DNA of 64,000 bases, taken from NCBI RefSeq assembly GCF_002950945.1, contig NZ_CP012673.1, forward strand, positions 14,313,501 to 14,377,500, in the 5' to 3' direction. Below the pieces are notes generated by a model. That model ran no database searches and had not been told where the DNA came from. It worked only from the letters and a program-made list of their open reading frames with translations. The position numbers and the translations under genes are program-made. Positions 1-8,800 of the stretch are shown here, piece after piece (positions within the stretch are counted from its first letter, which is position 1; every line of letters begins with the position of its first letter). This stretch comes from Sorangium cellulosum. GTDB taxonomy: Bacteria > Myxococcota_A > Polyangia > Polyangiales > Polyangiaceae.

Positions 1-262
1 CGGTAGGATCCAGCGCGAGCGCGAACTCGAGAAGCGGATCAGCAGGACGCCCCAAAGTGTGCCCGAGCGGCTTGTCCGACCAGCGGTGCGAGAGGGTGGC
101 CTTGCGGGCGCACTCGGGCCCAAAGCCCGCGAGGTGATAGGCCTGATCGAGCGAGGTGTGGGGCTGTCCCGGCGCGCCGAGGTGCTCGGCGTCCCGAATG
201 TGCCGCAGCGCCGCGGATAGCAGGGCGGACTGTCGTTTCGAGAACTGGCCGGGTATGCGCAC
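1..262 (-). CDS. Unrecognised protein, N-terminal part (runs off the left edge)
   Basis: An open frame starts at a GTG at 262 and runs off the left edge without a stop, giving 87 codons. The visible start (RIPGQFSKRQSALLSAALRH) and the stretch SLDQAYHLAGFGPECARKA look like a helical soluble N-terminus with no signal peptide. I do not recognise the family; a small HEPN-like helical domain is possible but unproven. The reading frame has the strong G/C third-position bias of its neighbours. It is divergent from the porin gene at 609, so the 263-608 gap should hold both promoters. Confidence 0.5.
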   Translation of the reverse strand, partial: MRIPGQFSKRQSALLSAALRHIRDAEHLGAPGQPHTSLDQAYHLAGFGPECARKATLSHRWSDKPLGHTLGRPADPLLEFALALDPT

Positions 263-318
263 GGCGCGACTCTAGGAGACAGCGTGGCGCCGTGTCCAGG
301 GAACCCGCGGTGCCGGTG

Positions 319-358
319 CAGATGCGCCCGGCTCCCGGCAGATGCGTCCGGCTCCCGG
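319..358. repeat. Two tandem 20-bp copies
   Basis: CAGATGCGCCCGGCTCCCGG at 319-338 is followed at once by a copy with one substitution (C to T) at 339-358. A decayed third partial copy may follow. It lies in the divergent promoter gap. Confidence 0.75.
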
Positions 359-509
359 CACCTCCGCTCCGGCTCGGGTGTTGAACGCTCCCGGCTCGAT
401 GGGACACTGCCAGGCGCCCGCGACCGAAGCGCTTCTTCTTCAACCTCGCGGCGCGCGCAGCGCCACGAAGGGCGACGCTCCCTCGTGCGAGCGGGTGCAA
501 GGCGGCGCG

Positions 510-537
510 TTGACACCCCGTCGCGTCCTGCGATAGA
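510..537 (+). promoter_or_regulatory. Candidate sigma70-type promoter of the porin gene
   Basis: A perfect TTGACA (510-515), a 16-base spacer and GATAGA (532-537) lie about 70 bases before the ATG at 609. The -35 is ideal; the -10 matches TATAAT at only three of six positions. This is sequence resemblance only. Confidence 0.4.
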
Positions 538-608
538 CGAACAGTGCACGCCAGCGGTGCCGCTGCAGCTTCGCAGCGCCTCCCACCCTCGCCGCCGGCC
601 GACAGGGG

Positions 609-2144
609 ATGCTGATGACAGCTTGCGCATGGACGCGCCTCGGCGCGGATCCTCGGTGGTTCGAGCGCCACGAGCAGGGTCCCAGGGCGAGGCGGCGCGC
701 GGGTCGCATCGTCTGGAGCGGAAGCGCCGCCGCCGTCGCCTTCGTGGCCGCGGCAGCTCTCTGGTGTCCGTCGGCGGGGGCGCAACCCACCCAGCCGCTG
801 CCGGTGCAGCCTCCGGCCGCCGACCCGCTCCCGGTGCTCCCGCCCGCCACCCCGGCGCTCCCGCAGGATCCGGCGGCGATCCCGCCCGCCGGCGCCGCGC
901 CCGGCACCGGCGCCGCGACGCCGCCGTCCGCCGCTTCCGCCCCCGCGTCCACCGCGGCGGCGCCGCCTGACAGCACCGCGCCCGCCGTGCCGCCCGCCGG
1001 CGCCGCCCCTTCGGCGCCGCCCGCCGCGGGCGCTGCCGCCACGCCCGCGCCCGCGGGATCGGACGCCGCGCCGCCGGCGCCGGACGGCCTCGGTGGGCCG
1101 CCGTTCCAGCTCGCGATCGGCCGGCTCGTGCTCTCGCCGATCGTGCTCGTGCAGGCGCAGGCCGTGCCGCTCGTGGGCGACGAGGCCTTCCTCCAGGCGG
1201 GCGACGTCGCCGAAGGGCAGGGGTTCCGCCTGCGGCGCGCCCGGATCGGCTTCGCGGGGACACTCGCGGGGTACGTGCCGTTCGCCGCCTCGGGCGACCT
1301 GGCCCTCGGCCCCGACGGCTCGGCGAGGCTCTCGGAGGCGTGGATCGGCTACGCCCACTTCCCCTTCGCGCACCTCTACTTCGGCGCGCACGACGTGCCG
1401 TTCAGCCGCTCGGCGATGACCGGCGCCGGCGAGGGCGCGCTCGTCGAGCGGCCCCTCGCCGTGCGCGCCCTGGCGCCGTTCCGCCAGGTCGGCCTGCACG
1501 TCGAGGGGCACTTCTGGGGCCGGGCGCTCAGCTACTACGCCGGCATGTTCAACGGCTTCCAGCGCTCGGATCAGCTCTTCGCCGGCTACGTCGAGAACGC
1601 CGCGAGCTTCGGCAACCGCTTCGACCAGGTCGCCTACGTCGCGCGGCTCGCCACCGAGCCGCTCGGCCGCACGGGTCGCTCGATCCAGGACCTCGCCGGC
1701 TCGCGCTTCCGCCTCGCCGCCGGCGCGAGCTACTTCTTCAGCGACGGCGGGACGCGCGACATCCACGGCGCCGGCGCCGACGTCCTGATCCACGCCGCGG
1801 GCGCACACGCGCTCGCCGAGGTCCTCTGGAACCGGAGCGAGCCGGAGCACGCGCCGACCCAGCCGCTCGGCCAGCTCGCCCCGGTCACGTCGATCGGCCT
1901 CGTCGGCGAGGCGGGGTACTTCATCCGGCGCATCAAGCTCGGCGTGAGCGCGCGGTTCGAGTGGATCGACCCGAACACGCAGGTGTCGGACGAGACCGAC
2001 GGCTGGACCCTCACCGCCGGCGCGAGCTACCACTTCATCGACAACGTGCTCAAGGCGCAGGCCGACTTCACGCACCGGCAGGAGATCCACGGCGTCGCGC
2101 TCGACAACGACGCCGTGGCGCTGCAGCTGCAGCTCAACCTCTAG
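609..2144 (+). CDS. Outer-membrane porin, phosphate-selective porin O/P type
   Basis: A 511-residue outer-membrane beta-barrel, most like the OprP/OprO porin family, which passes phosphate or other anions. After a short basic N-terminus a hydrophobic stretch ends SAGAQP, a signal-peptidase I-type site near residue 57; no closer in-frame ATG, GTG or TTG exists apart from the ATG six bases on. A Pro/Ala-rich low-complexity linker (about residues 60-160) separates the signal from the barrel, which would place the channel on a flexible periplasmic tether. Barrel hallmarks include LRRARIGFAGTLAGYVPF, alternating hydrophobic strands and a C-terminus QLQLNL. The long Pro/Ala linker is unusual for the family. 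Anion specificity is inferred, not shown. Confidence 0.75.
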   Translation: MLMTACAWTRLGADPRWFERHEQGPRARRRAGRIVWSGSAAAVAFVAAAALWCPSAGAQPTQPLPVQPPAADPLPVLPPATPALPQDPAAIPPAGAAPGTGAATPPSAASAPASTAAAPPDSTAPAVPPAGAAPSAPPAAGAAATPAPAGSDAAPPAPDGLGGPPFQLAIGRLVLSPIVLVQAQAVPLVGDEAFLQAGDVAEGQGFRLRRARIGFAGTLAGYVPFAASGDLALGPDGSARLSEAWIGYAHFPFAHLYFGAHDVPFSRSAMTGAGEGALVERPLAVRALAPFRQVGLHVEGHFWGRALSYYAGMFNGFQRSDQLFAGYVENAASFGNRFDQVAYVARLATEPLGRTGRSIQDLAGSRFRLAAGASYFFSDGGTRDIHGAGADVLIHAAGAHALAEVLWNRSEPEHAPTQPLGQLAPVTSIGLVGEAGYFIRRIKLGVSARFEWIDPNTQVSDETDGWTLTAGASYHFIDNVLKAQADFTHRQEIHGVALDNDAVALQLQLNL

Positions 2145-2171
2145 GCACCGATCAGGTTGATCGACCGAGAA

Positions 2172-5100
2172 ATGAACCGCCAAGCGCGCCAAGGACGCCA
2201 AGGACGCCAAGGAGAGAACAAGATCTTGACGCCTTGGCGCCTCGACGCCTCGGCGGTTCGAGGTTCTGCTCTTTTCAGGCGGTCTCAATCCCTCGGCGCC
2301 CTCGGCCTGCTCGGCCTGCTCGGCTGCGACGCGCCGAACCTGCTGCGCGCCAAGCCGATCGAGAGCCGCTTCGAGCTCGTCGGCGGCCCGGTCGCGATGG
2401 CCGATGTCGGCGATTTCATTCTGGAAAACGACGAGATCCGCGTCGCGATCCTCGGGGCGCGCCACTCGCCGGGGCCGGGCGTCTATGGCGGCTCGCTGGT
2501 CGACGCCGACCTGCGCCGCCCCGATCCGCGCTTCGCGAGCGCCGCGGGCCGCGACCGCTTCGCCGAGTCGTTCCCCGTCGCCAACCTGCTCGTGCCCGAC
2601 CCGGGCGCCACGGAGGTCTTCGTGGCCAGGGACGGCTCCGACGGCGAGGAGGCGATCGTCCGCGTCGAGGGCGACGGCGGGTTCCTGTTCCAGGCGCTCG
2701 GCGTGCTGAAGACGCAGGAGGACCTGCTCGGGCTCCTGTTCGACGGCATCAAGCCCGAGCTGCGCTTCCGCACCGACTACATCCTCCGCCCGGGCGAGCG
2801 GTTCGTGACGATCCGCACGACGCTCCTCCTGCCCGACGCCGTCCGGGGCTGCCCGAGCGTCGCCTCCTGCGCGCTCGAGTGCGAGCACGGCCTCGCGACG
2901 AGCGAGGACGGCTGCCCCACGTGCGCCTGCGGGGAGCCGCTCTCGCTCGACAACTACGCGGGGCCCTCGGACATCTTCAAGGGCATCCTCGGCGACGACC
3001 GCAACGACGCGCCCGAGCTGAAGGGCGGGATCGTCGCCGGCGACTTCGTCTTCTTCGGCAACCAGAACGACATCTTCGGCCCCGGCATCGGGTTCGACGA
3101 GGAGCGGGCGGTGTTCGACGCGCTCTTCGCCGGCCGGGACACGTTCCAAGAGCCGCTCAGCTTCGACTTCGTCGCGGCGGCGGGCGGCGACGTCAGCTAC
3201 GGCTACTTCACGAAGGCGCGCCCGGACGACCCGCCCTCCAGGGTCAACGTCCCCGTGTTCACGAGCGCGGCGACCGCGTTCCTCAGCGCCGGCCGGAGCT
3301 GCCTCGCCGCGGAGTCCGACGACGAAGCGTGCGACCGGAAGCGGTCGTTCACCTACGAGCGCTACTTCGCCGTCGGCGAGGGCGACATCGCGAGCGTCGC
3401 CGAGGTGGTCCACGCCGCCCGCGGCACAGAGACCGGCGCGCTCGAGGGCGCGGTGCGGTGGCAATCGACCGGCGCGCCCGTGCCGAACGCGCGTGTCCAC
3501 GTCTTCCGCGACCCCGACCCGGGCGCCCACTTCGCGAGCGTCGACGAGCTGGTCGAGGCGAACCTCGCGCGTTCGGGCGACGTGGGGCTCCAGCTCTCCA
3601 TCGACGCCGACGTCGGGCTCGACCCGGTCGAGGACGGTGACTTCCACGCGCGGCTCCTGCCCGGCGGCTACCTGCTCGTCGCGGAGAACCCGGAGGGCAC
3701 GGCGCTCTCCGCGCCGATCCGCGTGCAGATCGGCGCGGGCGGCGCGGGCGGCGCGGTGACGGTCGCGGCGGAGCTGCCGAGCCCCGCGCGGATCGTCTAC
3801 CGGGTCACGGACGAGGGCGCCCGGCTCGCGCCGGCCAAGCTGACGTTCGTCGCGCTCGACGCGGCGGGGCGGCCGCGCGAGGGCGACGGGCTCCGGCGGG
3901 TGTACCTCGGCCACAGCCGGCTCGGCAGCGGCGTGCGGCAGATCGAGCGCACGGCGACGGGGGAGGGCGCGGTCGAGATCGAGCCCGGCCGCTACCGCGT
4001 GCTCGTCACGCGCGGGCCCGAGTTCGGCCGGTTCGAGGTGCCCGACCTCGAGGTGCGCGCCGGGGAGGTGCGGCGGCTCGACGCGGTCGTGCCGCGCGAG
4101 ATCGACTCGACCGGCTGGATGTCGATCGACATGCACCTGCACCAGCGCCCGAGCTTCGACAGCGGCATGCCGCTCGAGGAGCGGGTGACCGCGGCGGTCG
4201 TCGAGGGGCTCGAGATCGCGGTGGCGACCGACCACGACGTGCACACCGACCTCGAGCCCGCGGTGAAGCAGCTCGGGCTCGAGCCGGTCCTGAAGACCGC
4301 GGTCGGCGCCGAGGTGTCGACGCTGGAACTCGGGCACTTCATCGGCTTCCCGCTCCGCTACGACGAGCTCGAGGTGCCGGATCACGGCGTGTTCGACTGG
4401 GTCTGCCGCCCGGGCGGGGACGTGATCGAGGGCGTCCGCGCCAGCGCGGCGGAGGGGGAGGACGCGCTCGTGATCGTCGCCCACCCGCGCGACGGGTTCA
4501 TCGGGTACATCGATCAGCTCGGCGTCGACCCCTTCACGCTGGACCGGACGATCCCGACGCTCGAGGCGGACAACCCGCTGTTCCAGGCGGGCAGCTGCGA
4601 CTTCGACGCGATGGAGGTCTTCAACGCGAAGCGGTTCGATCTGCTCCGGACGCCGACCGTGCAGGAGGTGGTCGATTTCAACCGCTGCCTGGCCGCGATC
4701 GACGCCGCGGAGGACGAGGCGGCGCTCCGGGCGGCGTGCCCTGGCCTCGCGGGCGGGGTGCCGGCGTGCAGGGACGGCGAGCGCTACGTGGTGTGCCAGC
4801 AGCGCGCGCGCTCGGCGCTCGCGTGGGAGAGCACGAAGCGGATCCTGACGAGGACGCCCGAGGAGCAGGACGCGGTCTGGGATTTCGACAGGACGGCGGC
4901 GGAGGGCGAGGCGCTGTGTGTCGCCGGCGAGGGGGGCTCGGTCCCCGAGGAGAACGCGGGCCGGCCGTGCACCTTCCACGCGGGCCAGGTCGACGACCTG
5001 TTCCGCTACCTCGACCACGGCTTCACGCCCACGCAGGTCGGCAGCAGCGACAGCCACGGCGCGTCGCCGGAGCCGGGCTTCCCGCGCACGTACTTCCGCG

Positions 5101-5807
5101 CGCCGAGCGACCAGCCGGCGGCGGTCGGGATCGGCGAGGCCACGCGGGCGCTGCGTGCGGGCAGCGCGTTCGCCACCTACGGGCCGTTCGTGCGTGCGGG
5201 CGTGGGCGGCGCGACGTTCGGCGACGTGGCGAGGGTCGAGGGCGACACGGCGGCGCTGGATCTGCGGATCGAGACGGCGAGCTGGTTCGGGGTGGACCGC
5301 GTCGAGGTGTACGTGAGCGGCCGGCTGGTCCGGGTGCTCGAGCCGTCCGCGGGGCCCGCGGCGATCGTGGACGTCGACGAGCGGCTCGCGCTGCGGGCGC
5401 CGGCGACGGACGGGTGGATCGTGGTGGTCGCGATGGGGCTGCGCGACGAGAACCTCCTCACGCCGGTCGCGCTGCCGGTCTCGTTCGGCGAGCTCCAGCT
5501 GCCCCGGGTCGCGAGCCTGGCGTTCACGCAGGTGGAGGCGCTGTCGCAGTTCTTCACGTCGTCGCCGGCGGTGCCCGACTGGTACCCGGTGGCGCCTTAT
5601 GCGATCACGAACCCGATCTTCCTGGACCGGGACGGGAACGGCGTTTACGACGCCCCGCGCGGGCCGCCGGCGTTCTGCTCGCGGCCGTGTCAGCCCGGGG
5701 TGCTCGATCCGTCGCAGTGTCCAGAAGGGCAGGAGTGCCTGCAGGACGAGGCGGTCTGCGGGATCTTCGTGCTCGGGCGCTGCGAGGACAAGCAGGCTTC
5801 GCGGTAG
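2172..5807 (+). CDS. Large lipoprotein with PHP-type metallohydrolase domain (CehA/McbA-like)
   Basis: About 1211 residues from the ATG at 2172. A TTG at 2226 is a plausible alternative start, because it leaves a normal lipoprotein signal (ALGLLGLLGC, Cys52 in the ATG numbering) and skips the repeat-encoded N-terminus. The C-terminal half holds a PHP-family metal site: MSIDMHLHQRPSF near residue 651, VATDHDVHTD near 684, IVAHPRDG near 768 and SSDSHGASPEPGF near 956. This supports a periplasmic or outer-membrane phosphoesterase or hydrolase with a multinuclear metal centre. An antistasin-like cysteine cluster (CEHGLATSEDGCPTCAC, near 239-255) and a Cys-rich C-terminus (CSRPCQPG onward) suggest disulphides and an extracytoplasmic location. 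It directly follows the porin. Substrate unknown. Confidence 0.75.
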   Translation: MNRQARQGRQGRQGENKILTPWRLDASAVRGSALFRRSQSLGALGLLGLLGCDAPNLLRAKPIESRFELVGGPVAMADVGDFILENDEIRVAILGARHSPGPGVYGGSLVDADLRRPDPRFASAAGRDRFAESFPVANLLVPDPGATEVFVARDGSDGEEAIVRVEGDGGFLFQALGVLKTQEDLLGLLFDGIKPELRFRTDYILRPGERFVTIRTTLLLPDAVRGCPSVASCALECEHGLATSEDGCPTCACGEPLSLDNYAGPSDIFKGILGDDRNDAPELKGGIVAGDFVFFGNQNDIFGPGIGFDEERAVFDALFAGRDTFQEPLSFDFVAAAGGDVSYGYFTKARPDDPPSRVNVPVFTSAATAFLSAGRSCLAAESDDEACDRKRSFTYERYFAVGEGDIASVAEVVHAARGTETGALEGAVRWQSTGAPVPNARVHVFRDPDPGAHFASVDELVEANLARSGDVGLQLSIDADVGLDPVEDGDFHARLLPGGYLLVAENPEGTALSAPIRVQIGAGGAGGAVTVAAELPSPARIVYRVTDEGARLAPAKLTFVALDAAGRPREGDGLRRVYLGHSRLGSGVRQIERTATGEGAVEIEPGRYRVLVTRGPEFGRFEVPDLEVRAGEVRRLDAVVPREIDSTGWMSIDMHLHQRPSFDSGMPLEERVTAAVVEGLEIAVATDHDVHTDLEPAVKQLGLEPVLKTAVGAEVSTLELGHFIGFPLRYDELEVPDHGVFDWVCRPGGDVIEGVRASAAEGEDALVIVAHPRDGFIGYIDQLGVDPFTLDRTIPTLEADNPLFQAGSCDFDAMEVFNAKRFDLLRTPTVQEVVDFNRCLAAIDAAEDEAALRAACPGLAGGVPACRDGERYVVCQQRARSALAWESTKRILTRTPEEQDAVWDFDRTAAEGEALCVAGEGGSVPEENAGRPCTFHAGQVDDLFRYLDHGFTPTQVGSSDSHGASPEPGFPRTYFRAPSDQPAAVGIGEATRALRAGSAFATYGPFVRAGVGGATFGDVARVEGDTAALDLRIETASWFGVDRVEVYVSGRLVRVLEPSAGPAAIVDVDERLALRAPATDGWIVVVAMGLRDENLLTPVALPVSFGELQLPRVASLAFTQVEALSQFFTSSPAVPDWYPVAPYAITNPIFLDRDGNGVYDAPRGPPAFCSRPCQPGVLDPSQCPEGQECLQDEAVCGIFVLGRCEDKQASR
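2174..2260. repeat. GCCAAGG-type stem-loop repeat overlapping a gene start
   Basis: Repeated CGCCAAGGA units (about 2178-2212) are mirrored by GCCTTGGCGCCTCGACGCCT (2231-2250). The outer ends GAACCGCC (2174-2181) and GGCGGTTC (2252-2259) are perfect inverses. I recall similar GCCAAGG/CCTTGGC elements as dispersed repeats in several bacterial phyla. Here it covers the ATG and the first 25-30 codons of the next gene, so either it is translated or the true start lies after its first arm. Confidence 0.65.
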
Positions 5808-5843
5808 CGCCCGGGCGGGGGGAGGGCGGAGCGCGCCGCAGGC

Positions 5844-8800
5844 TCAGTGGGCGCCTGCGGCGCGGGGCGCGAGCGCGTGGGCGACGGCGCTCTGCAGCGT
5901 CGAGCGGGTGACGATGCCACGGAGGTCGATCCCGCCCTGCACGAGCGCGCGGGCGACCTCCGGCTGCATCCCCGTCAAGATCGCCTGCGCGCCGAGCAGC
6001 CGCAGCGCCGAGGCGGTGCGGATCAGCGTGTCGGCGACCCCGGCGTCGACGTGCTTCAGGCCGGTGATATCGATGATGACGACCGACGGGTTGTGGCGCT
6101 GCACGCCGGCGAGCGTCGCCTCCAGCACCTGCGCGGCGCGCGCCGCGTCCATCGTCCCGATGAGCGGCATGACCAGGACGCGATCGGTGATGGGGATGAT
6201 GGGCGTCGCCATCTCCGACAGGCGCAGGCGCTGCACCTCGATGATCTCCTCCTGGAGCGCCGCCCGGGCCTGCTCGGCGCGCTCGCGCTCGCGGAGCTCC
6301 TCGAGCAGCCGCTCGTTCATCCGGTTCAGCTCCTCTGCCTTCTGCGACAGGCGCTCGTTGACGGAGCAGACCTCCTCGGTGCGTCGCTTCACCTCGCTCT
6401 CGAGCCGGTCGCTCAGGGCGCGATGCCCCTCGGAGACCTCCTGCAGTCGGCCGTAGAGCAGCGCGTTCTCGAGCGCCGCCGCGATCTGCGCGCCGAGGAG
6501 GCGGAGCAGCTCGGCCTGCTCCGGGGCGAAGGCGCCGCTCGCGAGCGCGTTCTCCACGTAGAGCACGCCCGTGAGCCGGTTCTGGTGGACGAGCGCGAGG
6601 CCCATCGCCGACCTCGGTCGGCGCGCGGCGAGGTAAGGATCCGCCGCGAAGCGAGCGCTCGCCGCGGCGTCGTCGAGGATGACGAGCTCTCGCGTGCGCG
6701 CCACGTAGTGCACGACGCTGACCGGCAGATCCGTGGACAGCTCGAGCGGGCGCCGGAGCTCCACCTCGATCGACTCCGGGTCGATCGTGATCGCCGCCTC
6801 GACGACCAGCCGGTCCTCGCGCGCGAGCACGAGGAAGCCGCGCTGGCCGCCGGCGCTCGCGAGGACGGCGCGCATCACGCGATCGAGCGCCCTCCCCAGC
6901 ACGAGCTCGCTGGAGATGGCGTGCGTCGCCTGCAGCACCGCCGCGACGTCGACGAGCTTGTTGAGGAGCGGATGGTTCACCGAGATGGAGCTCGAGCTCG
7001 TGATGGCCCGGCCCTGCTCCGCTGCGGGCGCCCGATCGACAGGGCTTGCAGGGAGCGCGTCGAGCCCGTGCTGCCGGACCAGCTCCGCGGCCTTTCGCTC
7101 GGCCCCCCACTGCCGGTAGGCGTGCGCGGCCGACCCCAGGTAGAGCGCGGCGATGCGCCTCCGCCCCTTGCGCGCGTAGTACAGCCCGGCCAGCTCCGAC
7201 GCGAGCGCCTCGTACTGGAGGAACTCGCTCTGCCGGGCGGCTTCGACGGCCTCGTCGTAGAGTCCCATCGCCTCGGCGTCGCGGCCGGAGGTGCGCGCGA
7301 TCTCCGCGAGGACGAGCAGGTGCTTCGCGCGGAAGTTGTCAGGGCAGTGCCCCGCCCAGAGCTCGAGCTTCCCGAGCGACGCGGAGAGGGCCTCGGCGTG
7401 CCGCTGCCGCTCGCGCTCGTCTCGCTCGCCGAGCGCGACGAGCGTGAGCGCGAGGTAGAAGTGGTAGGTCGTCTCGATCGGCATCGACATGACGGCCCCG
7501 AGCACCGGGCGCGCGGCGTCCGCCGCCGCGAGCGCCGCCTCCGGGCGGCCATGGGAGTAGGACAGGATGAGCCGGATGATGTGATAAAAGGCGATGCCAC
7601 ACCCGAAGCTCGCCCGGGTGAGCGCGGCCAGGCACTCCTCCTCGGCGAAGCCCTCCTCGCTGAGCGAGGCGTCGGCCGCGGTGAGCCCCTGCAGGCTGCG
7701 CAGGAACTGCTGCTCCAGCCGGATGGTCTCGAGGACGGCGTGATTGCCTGTCTTGCGCGCGAACGAGGCGTACCGCTCGGCGACGCGGTGGACCTCCGCC
7801 AGCGGATCGCCCTTCTCGTAGACCTGCCAGACGGTCTCGAAGGCGAGGTAGCTCGCGTACACGAGGTCGCCGGCCTCGAGGCACGCGAGGAAAGCCCTCT
7901 CCAGGATCGGCAGGTCGCTCCGGATGTGCTGAACCCAGAAGTTGACGTGATCGCCGTGGAGGTGCAGCAGCGTCCCCCGCAGCGAGATGTCCCCGAGCTT
8001 CTCGTTCAGCCGGATCGACATCTCCGAGAAGCGGAATCCCGAGGGGATGTCGCCGAACGCCGCGGCCAGCATGGGCCCGTACACGCTGTAGGCGAAGCAC
8101 GACGCCTCGGTGTTGCCGTGCCGCAGCGACAGGTTCAGCATCTTCAGCGCGATGAGCGGAAACACGCTCGGCCGCCCGATGTACGCGCAGGGCGCGCAGT
8201 CGGCGAGCAGGTTGATGATCGCGCGGATGTGCTCGTCGGCGAGCAGCGGCGCGTGCAGGATGTCCTCGATGCTCCTGCCCGCCATGCTCCCGGGGATCTG
8301 CGCGATCTCGGCGGAGACGGCGGCGCCGATCTCCTCGCTCGTCCCGGGGATCTCGACGCCGAACAGGCGCAGGCCCTCCTGCCCCACGGTGACGCCCTCA
8401 TCGTAGCGGCCGGCGACCTGATAGAGCTTCATCCGCAGGCTCTGGACCCGGGCGCTGTCGAGGTTCGACCGCGCGACCTCGAGCAGGCGCTGGAACAGCG
8501 CCTCGGCCTCGGCGAAGCGGCCGCACAGGTACTCGCACTCGGCCGCCTCCAGCGTGAGCGCCCAGCTCAGCGCGGGGTCCCGCGCGGCGCCGCCGTCTGC
8601 GAGCGCGCTCCGCCCGGCGCTGAAGTACTCCGCCGCGGCGCCGTAGGCGGTCGAGCCCTTGGCCTTCCTTCCGGCGCGCAGGTTCAGGCGCGCGAGCGCC
8701 TCGCGCTCTCCGGGATCGTCGATGAGGCGCGCCCCGTAGTTCAGGTGGTTCACGACATCGAAGAGCTGCTCCTCCGCCGGCTCGCCGCTCTCGCTGGCCA

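Larger units (their letters stand above)
263..608. other. Divergent intergenic region, 346 bp
   Basis: No credible gene is seen here. The gap holds a 20-bp tandem duplication (319-358), a candidate promoter for the porin gene (510-537), and otherwise unremarkable GC-rich sequence. Short open frames on both strands lack protein-like composition. Confidence 0.6.

Noticed and set aside
39..5057. Very long minus-strand open frame opposite the porin and PHP lipoprotein
   Set aside because: It is Arg/Ala/Val-rich, has no domain, and is antisense to genes with clear motifs; typical of high-GC frame shadows.
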